From: Proteles cristata cristata
Lineage: Eukaryota > Chordata > Mammalia > Carnivora > Hyaenidae
NCBI GenBank assembly: GCA_017311185.1
Contig: JAESUZ010000338.1
Location: forward strand, 124,001 to 188,000
Direction: 5' to 3'
Length of the DNA stretch: 64,000 nucleotides
How positions within the stretch are numbered: position 1 is the stretch's first letter; each line of letters begins with the position of its first letter. Below the pieces are notes generated by a model that saw only the letters and a program-made list of their open reading frames with translations, ran no database searches and was not told the origin of the DNA. A program made the translations under genes and the position numbers. Positions 21,600-31,962 of this stretch are shown here, in pieces.

Positions 21600-23284
21600 T
21601 GTATTTTAATTTCTATAGGCACCAGAGTTATCCTCTTTTTACAAATACACCATAAAAAATAAGGAAAAGTTTTTAAATCTTATGTACCCACTGAAAATTC
21701 AGTCGGTAAGGAATTCTAACAAACCAAGATTTCATACATCAGTACTCCAGTGAATTGTAAATGGCACTCAAATACCACAAGGCCAGATTCTTATCAATTC
21801 CTGCATTAATATCCATTGTAAAACCTGTCAATCTTTGATCCCTAGATACTCTAGTCAGTCTATACATAATGAAATTATAGTAAGAATTCAAATATCAGGA
21901 TAGTCCATTCTTTTGCCAGAGTTTTCAAAATGAGAGCACAGAATAGGAAGACTGTTTGCTTAGGGGAGATTTCTCCAAAAATAGCAACCTGAGTCAAACA
22001 GGAAAACAATTGGTCAAACTCATTTATCATTACAATATAATCATGTTTTACAGCTGCCCATGGGACATCTAGGAAATTACATTTACAACTTTAATCAAAG
22101 GGCCAGCATTAATGCTTATGCAATAATCAGTTCTTCATTGGTTATCTCTATAATTTAGAAAAACAAGATTAAGACAAGATAATAAATGGCCATTTCCCTC
22201 TTAAACTTGTTGTGACCCTCAATCTTGGTTTCCCTATTAATACTTAAACATGTAAGTAGAGCAGGGGACTTATAAGAAAATTCAGACAGTGAGAATGTTC
22301 GGAACTTCATGGCAACCTTCTCAGTGCAGAGGAACAGAGAGGGCTCTATGCGTAGTCTTTCGGGGGAAAACTTGTCCTTTGAGTTTCACAACAACCCACG
22401 ATGGAAGCAGAATTCAGCCTTTAATGATGTGGGACTGGGCAAAGTAAATAAGCCATTTCATTTTTTGGTTTTATAAGCACCAAAGAGAAGCACAGAACAA
22501 AATGAAAAGGCAAAGAGAAACAACTTTAAATTTTAATGAACTAATAACTCTAAGGAAACCTTGTGAAGTCGTGCATAGAGTGTTTTTAGTTCAAATTATT
22601 GAAAAGACATTTAAGAGAAAAATGGGTTCAAATAGACCTCAATGGGAGATTTTATCATTTCTCATTAGGGGACAACAGTGAATCTGGATTCAGAGATGGC
22701 GCTTTTACAATATGAAATTAGCAAGCAAAATTACTGAAAGTAGTAATATCTGTATACAATTAAAGAAATTTCTCTTGAATGTAAGAGTCTTAAATTTAGG
22801 CTCCTATGACAATTGTTAATTTTTCAAATTTCTTCAGATTCTCCTAAATGAAGATATCACATCTCCACTCACTTTTTAAACATATCTAAATTCAGTTTGT
22901 CCAAACACGTACATATGATAAAAGCAGGTTTTATGTACAACTATTCTCCAATTAAAAACTGCTAAGTACTGTTTCAACTTATTACAGAAACAGGTAAGAA
23001 TAAGAATTTTTTCCCGCATTCATTGAATTTCCATCACTCTTTTGAGAAAGAACCAACTTGATAAAGACCTCTCATCTCAACTGGAGTGAGTAAAATTAAC
23101 ATCTTTACAGTAAATTATACATCCCATCCTCCATGGTTCATGTCTATAATTCACTTTAAAGAACTTATGGAAATAGTTTGGATGCTCTGTCAAACCATAT
23201 TTGTTGCTGAGATGATTTTTATCATCATCAACTGAGAGCATCTTAGCCAGAATTTGAATGCCTTACCTTAATTATTATTCAGCT
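21600..23284. other. AT-rich DNA without clear repeats; possible conserved element at 22.02-22.19 kb
   Basis: No SINE, L1 or microsatellite is visible in about 1.7 kb. A subregion near 22020-22190 is discussed in findings. No frame of note. Confidence 0.4.
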
Positions 23285-23296
23285 GAAAAACCTGGT

Positions 23297-23569
23297 GGGG
23301 CACCTGGGTGGCTCAGTTGGTGAAACATCCAACTTCAACTTAGGTCATGATCTCATGGTTCGGTTCTTGAGTTTGAGCCTGTGTCAGGCTCTGTGCTGAC
23401 AGTGCAATGCCTGGAGCCTGCTTCGGATTCTGTGTCTCCCTCTCTCTCTCTGCCCTTCCCCCATTCATGCTCTGTGTCTCTGTCTCTCTCTCTTTCTGTC
23501 TCTGTCTCTCTGTCTCTCTACCTCTCTCTCGCTCTCAAAAATAAACATTTTAAAGAAAAAGAAAAAAAC
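23297..23569 (+). mobile_element. SINEC-type SINE, sense, expanded CT block
   Basis: Head GGCACCTGGGTGGCTCAGTT, body with GTCAGGCTCTGTGCTGACAG, an unusually long (CT)n/(GTCTCT)n block (about 23430-23535), then AATAAACATTTTAAAG. A TSD with one mismatch, GAAAAACCTGGT, lies at 23285-23296 and 23570-23581. Confidence 0.95.
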
Positions 23570-23619
23570 GAAAAACCCGGTAAAAGCTATGCTAAGACTT
23601 TTCTAAAATGTCATTCTTT

Positions 23620-23787
23620 TTTTTAAGTGTACTTATTTTGAGAGAGACTGAGTGCAGGCGCAGAGCGAGAGGGAGAGAGAGAGAATCCTAAGCAGGCTCC
23701 ACGCTGTCAGCGCAGAGCCATGAGATCAGGACCTGAACTGAAATCAAGAGTCAGACGCTTAACCGACTGAGCCACTCGGGTGCTCCC
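23620..23787 (-). mobile_element. SINEC-type SINE, antisense, shortened
   Basis: T tail, GA block, CTGAACTGAAATCAAGAGTC and head ending GAGCCACTCGGGTGCTCCC. The AAATCAAGAGTC form marks an older subfamily. TSD weak. With the sense SINE ending at 23569 it makes an inverted pair only 50 bp apart. Confidence 0.9.
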
Positions 23788-23795
23788 CTCCTTCT

Positions 23796-24030
23796 TTCAT
23801 ATACTGGATGAACATACTTACTGGAGGCTAGATACTATGTGAGACACTATGGAGACAACAGAGGAATCTGACATGGACCTTGGTCCCATATTGCTCATAG
23901 CCCAACAGTGCAAGTTCACTACAAGATATCAAATGATTGCGTGCACTTAATTTAATAAACATTTGAAGACTGCCAATGTGCTACACATTATTCTAGACCC
24001 AAGGAAACGAAAGCAAATAGGTCACAAATT
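23796..24030 (-). mobile_element. Two adjacent L2-like fragments, antisense
   Basis: The antisense L2 pattern appears twice: GGAGGCTAGATACTATGTGAGACACTATGG (from 23823) and, after about 110 bp, AATAAACATTTGAAGACTGCC with ATGTGCTACACATTATTCTAG (from 23953). Two copies in a row suggest two L2 insertions or a duplication. Both are old. Confidence 0.5.
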
Positions 24031-24929
24031 GACAGCATTCTGATTGGTTTCAGACATAAAATAAGAAAGAATATCTCTAACAGATTAGCTAAATGTTATC
24101 ACTATATTATATAATCAGATATCATTAGACCTGGACTTTTGTTACCTTGGCTTCCTGAAAAAAAGAATCAAATTAAGATAAAATGTTATGCCATCTGGTT
24201 TTAGAAAATTTTTAGGGATGAAAATGTCTATTTGAAAAAAGTATGTCTTTTATTACAAAATTCTGTGAAGTAAATTCCTTCTACATTTTAGAACCAGAAA
24301 ATAATTTGTTGCTTCACCTGGACAGTGGGAACTATATAATTTAATATGTACAAATTTTGGTCTTCTTGTAAAGCCCTAATGGTTGAAATTTCATTTGTAG
24401 TGCTAGGATCACAGTAGACATTAAGTAAATATGTTTGGCTGAAAAATAAATGGCAAGCTAAACATTTTTACTTAAGTACATTTTCTCTGTGTGTAAATTG
24501 AATGGATCACAATTATGTGGTTCCCAAAATCTTCATATGTTCGAAGTCATTATCTTATCGTAACTTCTCTTTATATTAAATATTCCCAAGTCATTGCCTC
24601 ACAAACACCACATTTAATGCCTTTAATCATCTCACTCATTCTTACACAACTCTTTCAGTCTTTCAGGCTCTCTTTAAAGTCTTAGTAGCATGAGATTCTA
24701 ATTAGTTATTACCTCTTAAATGTCAACTTTTCTTAATAATTCCCAAGCGTGTATGAACTTTTTATAGTACAGTGCAAGCTAAGACAAGGATGATGGGTCA
24801 TTCTGTGAATTCATCTGTGCCTAGTTTTAAATAAATTAGTTGTACAGTGAAATACACTTTCCTTGGTTTGGTCTTGAAGTAGGAAGAGGTGTAGATCAGA
24901 AATCCCCATGCCTTTGGCCAAGTGTACTG
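24031..24929. other. AT-rich unassigned DNA
   Basis: Nothing firm. A weak sense L2-like tail (GATCACAGTAGACATTAAGTAAATATG, near 24409) is possible. Confidence 0.35.
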
Positions 24930-25065
24930 TTGAATCAACAGCATTTGCTGTTGCTGAGTGCATGGCAGATGCTGTTTGGGCTATGGAGACAAAAGCCGCA
25001 AGAAGTTTCCAGTTCAGGTGGGGCACAGGCATTCATTTGTGTAAAAATAAGTGAACAGATGAGAG
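24930..25065 (-). mobile_element. L2-like fragment, antisense
   Basis: GAGTGCATGGCAGATGCTGTTTGGGC, ATGGAGACAAAAGCC, CCAGTTCAGGTGGGGCACAGG and TTTGTGTAAAAATAAGTG follow the order of an antisense L2 end. An 80-codon + frame (24840-25082) runs through it and is therefore rejected as a gene. Confidence 0.5.
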
Positions 25066-25124
25066 ATCATCCAGCAGTCTAGCATGTATTAAGCCTTCTG
25101 TCCCAAAATCTAGCTTTTTAAAAA

Positions 25125-25330
25125 ACTTGTACAAGTTTTTCAAGCTCCTAATATTTCCATTTCTCTTTTTGCAAGATGAGGATGGTAAGAGTTATTTACC
25201 TCACAGGTTTGGTGACAATTGTATAAAATAATGTATGTAGAATAATAAAAAAATGATAGAAATTAACCAAAAAAGTTTAAAACATAAAATAACGTATGTA
25301 GAGAAATTAGCAGAGTGCTTTTAAACCCTC
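25125..25330 (+). mobile_element. MIR SINE, sense
   Basis: The right half of MIR: TCCATTTCTCTTTTTGCAAG, ATGAGGATGGTAAGAG, TTATTTACCTCACAGGTTTGGTGA and a later AAATTAGCAGAGTGCTTTTAAA. An internal AT-rich duplication around 25220-25300 (ATAATGTATGTAG / ATAACGTATGTAG) lengthens it. Pan-mammalian and inactive. Confidence 0.65.
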
Positions 25331-25433
25331 AGCAGCTGCCATGTGTGTGCACGCACAATTGTGTGTACTTTGTGCCAGGTATTCTGCTAGATATATAAAC
25401 AACAATGATGCAAAACAATATTTAAAAGAGTTA

Positions 25434-25641
25434 GGGGCACTGGCGTAACTCAGCTGGTTAAGTGTCTGACTTTTGATTTTGGCTCAGTTCATGATCTCAC
25501 GGTTCGTGAGTTTGAGCCCCACGTGGGGCTCTGTGCTGACAGCATGGAGCTTGCTTGGGATTCTCTCTTTCTCTCTCTGCCCCTCCCCTGCTCTCTCTCA
25601 GTCAAATATAGATAAACTTAAAAAAATTTAAAAAATAACAA
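25434..25641 (+). mobile_element. SINEC-type SINE, sense
   Basis: Head GGGGCACTGGCGTAACTCAGC is mutated, then TCACGGTTCGTGAGTTTGAG, CTCTGTGCTGACAGCATGGAG, CT block and A tail. A perfect 10-bp TSD, AAAAGAGTTA, lies at 25424-25433 and 25642-25651. Confidence 0.95.
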
Positions 25642-25651
25642 AAAAGAGTTA

Positions 25652-27219
25652 AACTGATGAGTGAGAATAGATTTTGAGAATGAGCCAACAACCTCCTAAT
25701 ATGTCGTGAGAATGTGTATGCCTGTGCGTGCACATGTGTATGTATACATGTATGTGCATGGGGAGTCAGTACTAACCTCAGGGTAGGAAGTTCTGAGCCT
25801 ACAGGTAGAAGCAAGATGAATATCCTTGTCCAGGGGAAGCAAAGAGTAAGAAGAATGGCATCCAAGTCCTGTTAGATGGGAATCCAGCCTCATCTGCATT
25901 CCTGTGCACCATTCCTTCCTTCCCAAAGCATACAGGCCTCCATAGATAAGGTCGACTGTGACTCGTAACTCATTCTATACAGAAACTATCACCAAGAAAA
26001 ATCAGCAAGCATAAAAAGTATTTAATAAATTAGAACCTGTAAAACTTTATGGGAAGCAGGTGTTTGAGTCTCATTTTATGGAACACGAGCCTAACAAAAG
26101 GAGTATATGTACTATTGTGAGGTTATTCTGCCTGTGAACAATGATGGGAAATGTAATCACATGCCCCACAAACTAGGCTGTGATAAGTCTCCTGTTGTTA
26201 GGATAATGCCATTTATACATCTATTTATAATTTTATATGCCTCCCTTTCATTTCATTCTTCATTGAAAGTTAATGTATTGCAACTCATTGGCAGGCAATT
26301 TATTTGAGGGTGAAAAGTAATCTAATACAAAGCAATAAAATCTGTGAATATGAAAAAATATCCCAAAGATATCAGCAGATTTATTATACAAAGATGGAAA
26401 ATATATCTCTTATATGAAAGCATTCATAAAGTGAGTTAAGTTCTCTGTGCAGAAGTTCTTTGGAAATATACTTGACAGAGTCATTTACTTTCAATGTCAG
26501 CAATCACCTGGGAACAGGTAAAAATTACTCCTACAAGTCAGGAAGTATTTATCTGCGGCCAAATAACTAGAGCAAAATAAAGCCTTATGGGAGAAATAGA
26601 TGACTGTACTGAAAAAAAGGAGGGCGGGTAAAAGAGAAAGACCTAAAATGTAATTTACATCCAATTTAAAGACAAAGCTAAAATGGGCCCGCTAACCACA
26701 CAATGACTGAATTACAGGATGCTGATAATCTTGATTTTATTTGACAACTCTCAGTAAGTAAATCTCAAAGAAATTGATATTCAATCATTTGTACTATTGC
26801 TCCATAACCTAGAAATTTCTTTAGGATCTTTAAATTTACTTCTTGGGGTCATAGACCTGATTTTCCATGAAAAGTTTCAATATAATTTTCTTTCTTTAAT
26901 TTCTGCTTCTTGATGGAACAGTCCTCTTTTATTGTGTCATTAATCTCGATGCCAAGTTTCGATGGTGGTGCTTAGGTTCACTGTGTGAGGAGTGGATGGC
27001 CAAAACACCCCTCTACAGTGAGAATATGCAGGTATTCGCACTCCAGTGTGCTTCCGCCATGCTCTGGAGGCCCACCGTTAATGGTGGGCACATCACGGTG
27101 TCTTGTTAAGGGTCAATGTGTATGCCTCTGTCAGTCAATCCCTATGCTGTGCCCAGACACACGGAGACTCAAGATCAGGTCTATCACTTCAAGAAGTAAA
27201 CACTCTGACTTTGCAGGAT
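25652..27219. other. Unassigned DNA
   Basis: About 1.6 kb with no recognised repeat except a GTGTATGCCTGTGCGTGCAC stretch near 25713. Frames of 66-87 codons have no recognisable product. Confidence 0.4.
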
Positions 27220-27390
27220 AACCTCATTTAGTCCTCAAAACAAATCTATGAAGTAGTCAATATTACCATTCCTATTTCACAATGAAAAAAAAAATAGGCT
27301 CAGTGTATATAACTTTTCCAGGGTCACATACCTAGAGAGTGATGGCATTTGACTCCAGAGCCTGTCTTTTCAACCACTATGTAATTCAAC
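27220..27390 (-). mobile_element. MIR SINE, antisense
   Basis: Order CCTCATTTAGTCCTCAAAAC, ATGAAGTAGTCAATATTACC, TTCACAATGAAAAA, CAGGGTCACATACCTAGAGAG and GACTCCAGAGCCTGTC is antisense MIR including its central core. Confidence 0.8.
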
Positions 27391-27454
27391 AAGTAACATC
27401 AATTGGATGATTTATCAAATGACTAAACAAATGAATAAGATATACTAAAATAGT

Positions 27455-27657
27455 GGCACCTGGATGGCTTAGTTGGTTAAGTGTCTGACTTTTGATTTTC
27501 ACTCAGGTCATGATCTCCATGAGTTCAAGCCCCACATCAGGCTGCACTCTGGCAGTGCTGAACCTGCTTGGGATTCTCGCTCTACTCTCACTCTGTCTCT
27601 GTCCCTCCTCCCTCTCTTTCTCTCTCAAAATAAATAAATAAGCATTCTTTTAAAAAG
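27455..27657 (+). mobile_element. SINEC-type SINE, sense
   Basis: Head GGCACCTGGATGGCTTAGTTGG, GTCTGACTTTTGATTTTCACTC, a shortened B-box area, CT-rich block and AATAAATAAATAAG tail. No clear TSD, so it is probably older. First of three SINEs within 1.1 kb. Confidence 0.92.
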
Positions 27658-27732
27658 ACAAATTAAAACAAATCAAACACATGATTATATTCCTGTTCAG
27701 CCTGTCATCTTTCATAGAGATAGAATATTCTT

Positions 27733-27934
27733 TTTTTAATTTACTTTTTTGAGATAGAGAGAGGGAAGGGCAGAGGGAGAGGGAGAGAGGGAGAGAGAGA
27801 GAGAAGGAATCCTAAGCAGGCTCCATGGTCCAGTGTGGAGCCCAACATAGGGCTCAATCCCAGGACTCTGGGATCATGACCTGAGCTGAAATCAAGAGTC
27901 CAACGCTTAACTAACTGAGCCACCCAGGCACCCT
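27733..27934 (-). mobile_element. Older-type SINEC, antisense
   Basis: T tail, GGGAGAGGGAGAGAG block, CCCAGGACTCTGGGATCATG (older subfamily marker), GAAATCAAGAGTCCAACGC and head ending CACCCAGGCACCC. A 16-bp TSD with one mismatch, GAGATAGAATATTCTT, lies at 27717-27732 and 27935-27950. It forms an inverted pair with the SINE at 27455. Confidence 0.95.
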
Positions 27935-28302
27935 GAGATATAATATTCTTAAATTTGGGATTGTGTATTTCCCAAGTTAAAATCAGATCACAAAGACTAT
28001 GCCCAGTACTCTGGACACTGGCATTTGTTGAATAAGCTAAAGTGTGAAAAGAAATATTAGTAGTCAGAGACTGTGTCCTCAAAGTGCTAACACAACTAAT
28101 TACACATTCTAAATCCTAGTTTATAAATTGACAAAATTGATGCAAAATGCCTCTATTTTTTTCATTTCATTGATTCTATCAACTAATTGTGATATTTTAT
28201 AAATTCAACACACATACTGTACTAATGTCAAAGTACTATTAGAAAATTAATAGTGGACTGAATTAATCTGGCCATTACTTATCCATTAAAGTATACAGTT
28301 TA

Positions 28303-28539
28303 GGAGCACCTGAGTGGCTCAGTCAGTGAAGCATCTGACTTTGGCTCAGCTCATGATCTCGTGGTTCATGAGTTCGAGCCCTGTGTCTGGCTCTGTGCTG
28401 ACAACTAGCTCAGAGCCTGGAGCCTGCTTCAGATTCTGTCTCCCCCTCCTCTCTCTGCCCCTCCCCCATTCATGTTCTCTCCCTCCCTCTCTCTCTCTCT
28501 CTCAAAAATAAACATTTTTTAAAATGTAATAAAAAAATA
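28303..28539 (+). mobile_element. SINEC_Fc-type SINE, sense
   Basis: Head GGAGCACCTGAGTGGCTCAG, GGTTCATGAGTTCGAGCCC, GACAACTAGCTCAGAGCCTGG, long CT block, AATAAACATTTTTTAAAA tail. TSD of about 14 bp ending CATACAGTTTA or TATACAGTTTA at 28289-28302 and 28540-28553. Confidence 0.95.
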
Positions 28540-28577
28540 AAACATACAGTTTAACACAAATTTCTTTCAAACATTGC

Positions 28578-28955
28578 TGTGATGGTCTTTTTGATATGTC
28601 AACATGGCTAAGCTAGTCCCGGTTACTCAACCAAACACTGATCTAGGTGTTACTATGAAGGTAGATGTGATGCAAGTCCATAATCAGTAGATTTTACATC
28701 AAGGAGATTATACTAGACAATCTGAGTGGCCAGTCAAAAGGCCTTTGAAGCAGAATTGAGGCTTCGCAGAAGAAACCCTGCCTACAGACGGCAGCTTCAT
28801 TCGTGTCTATGCGTTCCTGGCTGCCTGCCCGATGGCCATCCCCTCAGATGCGGGCTTTACCTGGCAGCACCCGGAACTAAGCCCGTTCCCAGCAATCACT
28901 CTCTTCATACATCTCTCTCACGAGGTTCACTTTTCCAGCTGAACCCTGACTAACA
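28578..28955 (+). mobile_element. MLT1-like solo LTR
   Basis: Begins TGTGATGGTC with ATATGTCAACATGGCTAAGC, has the central MLT1/MaLR order (CAGCACCCGGAACTAAGCC), and ends GAACCCTGACTAACA, the usual MaLR terminal pattern. About 378 bp with TG...CA ends. The 5 bp either side (ATTGC, GAATT) do not match. No internal retroviral-like sequence adjoins it. A 75-codon frame (28726-28953) is within the LTR and is not a gene. Confidence 0.75.
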
Positions 28956-29164
28956 GAATTACTCTTGCAGTCTTACATGGCAAACAGTCATAGTGATTCT
29001 AGTCAGTTTATCAGCCTCTCCTCAAGAAACACACGGGGGTTGGAAGCCATATAAAACTCAGCAATAGCTAGAAGTTCTTATCACCATCTTAATGAAAAAT
29101 AAATTTTAAAGAAGAAGAAAACAGAAATATATGAATTTTTAATAAACACTCTGGATTTTTCTTC

Positions 29165-29255
29165 ATAACTCCAGTGTCTATTACATAGTAGGTGCTCAAC
29201 AAATGTCTTATAGTGAATGAGTGAGTGAGTGAGTGAGTGAGTGAAAGAATGAGTT
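29165..29255 (+). mobile_element. L2-like 3' end with (TGAG)n
   Basis: CCAGTGTCTATTACATAGTAGGTGCTCAACAAATG is the sense L2 3' end. Its terminal tetramer repeat has expanded to a (GTGA)n run at about 29216-29244. Confidence 0.7.
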
Positions 29256-29358
29256 GATTTAGCTGACAGCTCTCTTGTGCTCTCTCAGTCTTCACTTGCA
29301 ATGGTTGGGCTATAATGGATGTAATACCCTAGCACAAAAACTGTAGATCCAGATAAAG

Positions 29359-29436
29359 AATTGCTTTCATTCTTTACAAGTCCCACATGAATTTCATAAT
29401 TGCTTTCATTCTTCAGAAGTCCCACATGAATTTCAC
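29359..29436. repeat. 39-bp tandem duplication
   Basis: Two adjacent 39-bp copies (29359-29397 and 29398-29436) starting AATTGCTTTCATTCTT and sharing AAGTCCCACATGAATTTCA. They differ at about three positions. No known repeat family recognised. Confidence 0.95.
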
Positions 29437-30054
29437 ATTTTTAAGACTATTGTGCACCCAGGAACTGTAAACACTCTCACCAATAATTCCACTGACTTAC
29501 CCACTGAAATATGAAAACATGGTTATCACTGCTGAGAAATAGGACAATGAGCCGGCCAAAGATAAGAACTTCTAAACACTGTGGCCTGAGTTCTCCTTCG
29601 TTGGCTACCCAGATGTCAGCTTCTAATCATAACTAAGTAGGTGGTTTTGGCCTTTATAGCTATTTCTACACACTGGTGATCAGTGATTTAATTAAATCAT
29701 TGCCAGAGAATGCACAGATCCTTGAACATCTAATATCAAAACATGCCATTGGAAATCTCTAAATAAGGCCTCGTGCCCTTTCATGTGAGGAATGAGTCTA
29801 GCCACCTTTTCTATCACTCCCGTGACCAGTACTCTTTGGGCTTCGTATTTGCCTCCCTCATTTTGCTCTACTTGGAGCTGAGAGCAAAATCCAGAATGTG
29901 TTCCATCACAGATAAGGCCCCAAGGGTACTGGCTCTTTTAGGTTCATTAACACCAACAACAGAAAGAGAGGGAGGGAAAAGGAAACTTTCCTTCTTCATT
30001 CTCAATTGTTCCTAAAGGTCACATAGTACCTACCACATATGAGCTAAGAAATAA
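29437..30054. other. Unassigned DNA
   Basis: No gene or recognised repeat. An 80-codon frame (29773-30015) shows no family resemblance. Confidence 0.35.
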
Positions 30055-30678
30055 CACCATCCATTTAATCTTTGTAAAACCCTATTAAGCAGATCATACC
30101 ATATATTGTCAATTCTAAGACTTATTTATTTATTTCTACATTTTAATATATCTGAAACAAATATGTTATTTATTTATTTAATAAATAAACAGATATATTA
30201 TATATTTATTTAATATATCTGAAAAAGAGATACATTGTATAATCTATAGAATGACTTATTTGGCATGATTTATCTTCCATAAAATGAAGGTGTACCTTAC
30301 ATTTGACAGTATCTTATTTTATTTTATTTTTTTAAGTTTATTCATTTTAGAGAGAGAGCAAAAGCGAGCATGAGTGGGAGAGGGGCAGAGAGAGAAGTGA
30401 GAGAGAGAATTCCAAGTAGGCTCCACACTGTCAGCCTCTATGCAGGGCTTAAACTCACGAGCTATGAGATCACGACCTGAGCTGAAACCAAGAGCCGGAT
30501 GCTTAACTGATTAAGCAACTCAGGAGCCCCTGATAGCATCTTATTCTAAATGAAATAGGGTCTTCAGTTAATTTTACTGATGAAGAAAAATTTTACTGAT
30601 GCATAGAGGCTAAGTACCTCTCCCAAGGTCACAGAAAAAATAGGAAGGGGCAGATCAAGGGGCAGTCTGGCTCTAGAA
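30055..30678 (-). mobile_element. MIR SINE, antisense, interrupted
   Basis: The first part (about 30055-30100) reads CATCCATTTAATCTTTGTAAAACC; the second (about 30568-30678) reads GAGGCTAAGTACCTCTCCCAAGG, TCACAG and GGGGCAGTCTGGCTCTAG. Between them lie AT-rich DNA and a SINE (30320-30530). The MER20-like element at 30679 interrupts its end again; MIR-like text may resume at about 30891. So one MIR appears cut at least twice. Confidence 0.6.
30320..30530 (-). mobile_element. SINEC-type SINE, antisense
   Basis: (TTTTA)n-type tail, GA block, CTCCACACTGTCAGCCTC, GAGATCACGACCTGAGCTG and diverged head ending AGCAACTCAGGAGCCCC. A TSD of about 15 bp with two mismatches, TGACAGTATCTTATT, lies at 30304-30318 and 30531-30545, implying some age. 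Confidence 0.93.
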
Positions 30679-30890
30679 TAGAGTTTCTCAAAATTGGCAC
30701 AATTAACATTTTGGGCTAGTTCTTTGTTTTTAAGGGCTGCCTTGTGCATTGCAGGATACTTAATAGTATCCCTGGCCTCTACCCATTAGATGACAATAGC
30801 ACCCAATCCCAAGTTGTGACAACCAAAAATGTCTCCTGACTTTGTCAATGTCCCCTGATGAGCAAAATCACTCCTAACTGAAAATAATTG
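30679..30890 (-). mobile_element. MER20-like hAT element, antisense, with TSD
   Basis: Antisense MER20 pattern: GAGTTTCTCAAAATTGGCAC, AACATTTTGGGC, CCTTGTGCATTGCAGGATAC, TATCCCTGGCCTCTACCC, GTTGTGACAACCAAAAATGTC. It is 212 bp, near the family's full length. An 8-bp TSD, CTCTAGAA / CTCTTGAA (30671-30678, 30891-30898), fits the hAT target rule nTCTAGAn. Non-autonomous, no coding capacity. MER20 copies are known in the literature as sources of uterine regulatory elements in placental mammals; nothing here shows such a role. Confidence 0.85.
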
Positions 30891-30898
30891 CTCTTGAA

Positions 30899-31479
30899 TA
30901 TGTTTAATCACTGAGCAATATATATTCTTCCCTAAAAATGAAGACATATCTAGGATGCCTTCCACTACAACCAGAAAAAGGCTGGGTCCTCTTCAAAAAT
31001 CAAAACCCCTGCTTAACTTAAACTTTTCTCCCACATGATGGTCCTTTCTCCCGATTTTATTTTTACTCTGCTCTTACTGCCCTCCCCCATTTTAATTCCG
31101 CACAGTCCTTCAAGCAGTATTCTTTCTATCCTCTTGCCATGTCTTATTTTTGTTTGCTTACGTTTTGACTTGCAGTTTAGAAGGTGAACCAGAGTTTGGA
31201 AGCACCTTTGGAGGTACTGAAGGCACTTGCTCCCCGTCCCTGCACCAGCTGCTTTGCTGCTGACTCTGCCAGCTCCACCCCGCACCCTAGGGGTAGGTAA
31301 TGGGGACCACCTGCTTGCTCCAGCTTTGGCTGAATGAGGAAATCTAGCAGAGGCTTTTCAAAGGCTGGTACCGTAGTGAAATCCAGGCAAGTAAAGAACA
31401 CGGTTTGATTATAATATGTTCTGATAAGAAGACCATTCTATTCTCAAAATCCTGTTAAGTTGAGAGACCATAAATGTGG
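30899..31479. other. Unassigned DNA, GC-richer at 31.2-31.35 kb
   Basis: A GC-richer patch around 31190-31350 gives overlapping reverse-strand frames of 74-90 codons (31013-31401) with no domain I recognise. No CpG island. Confidence 0.4.
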
Positions 31480-31700
31480 TGGGTGAGTGCATGGTTTCTA
31501 TACAGCTTACTGGCCTGTTTCAATCCCAGCTCTGCCACTGAAAAACCGTGAGTTTGAGCTACTCAATCTTCCCCTGCCTCAGTGTCCTCCTCTGTTCAGA
31601 GGGAAAATAGAGCCCCCATTTCATACAATTGTTGTACAACACTTGGAAGAGTACAACACTGGTCTGTGCAAACAACAGATAAGTGCTTGCGATCATTAGT
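31480..31700 (+). mobile_element. MIR SINE, sense, near full length
   Basis: Order matches MIR: AATCCCAGCTCTGCCACTGA, TCTTCCCCTGCCTCAGTGTC, CTCTGTTCAGAGGGAAAATAG, CATACAATTGTTGTA and AAACAACAGATAAGTGCTTG. The 70-codon frame here is MIR sequence. Confidence 0.8.
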
Positions 31701-31881
31701 AACCCAGTTCTAAAAACAGCTAAAGTATGTTTTCAGCTTAGCTTGATAGGCTGGCTTCCAGCCTAATTTTTAAAAAGAATACTCACACCCAAATACTAAA
31801 CCTAAAACCAGCAAAAATATATAAGCAAATTGCTTACTTACAGTCAGAGCAGGATGATGGAATTAGAGTATCATTTTAGAT

Positions 31882-31883
31882 TT

Positions 31884-31962
<79 letters not shown>

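Noticed and set aside
28726..28953. 75-codon frame as a small gene
   Set aside because: It lies wholly inside the MLT1-like LTR.
30141..30222. TTAATATATCTGAAA direct repeat as a target duplication of an inserted element
   Set aside because: The roughly 50 bp between the copies are TTTA/TAAA low complexity with a small palindrome and no element features. Slippage in AT-rich DNA is enough.
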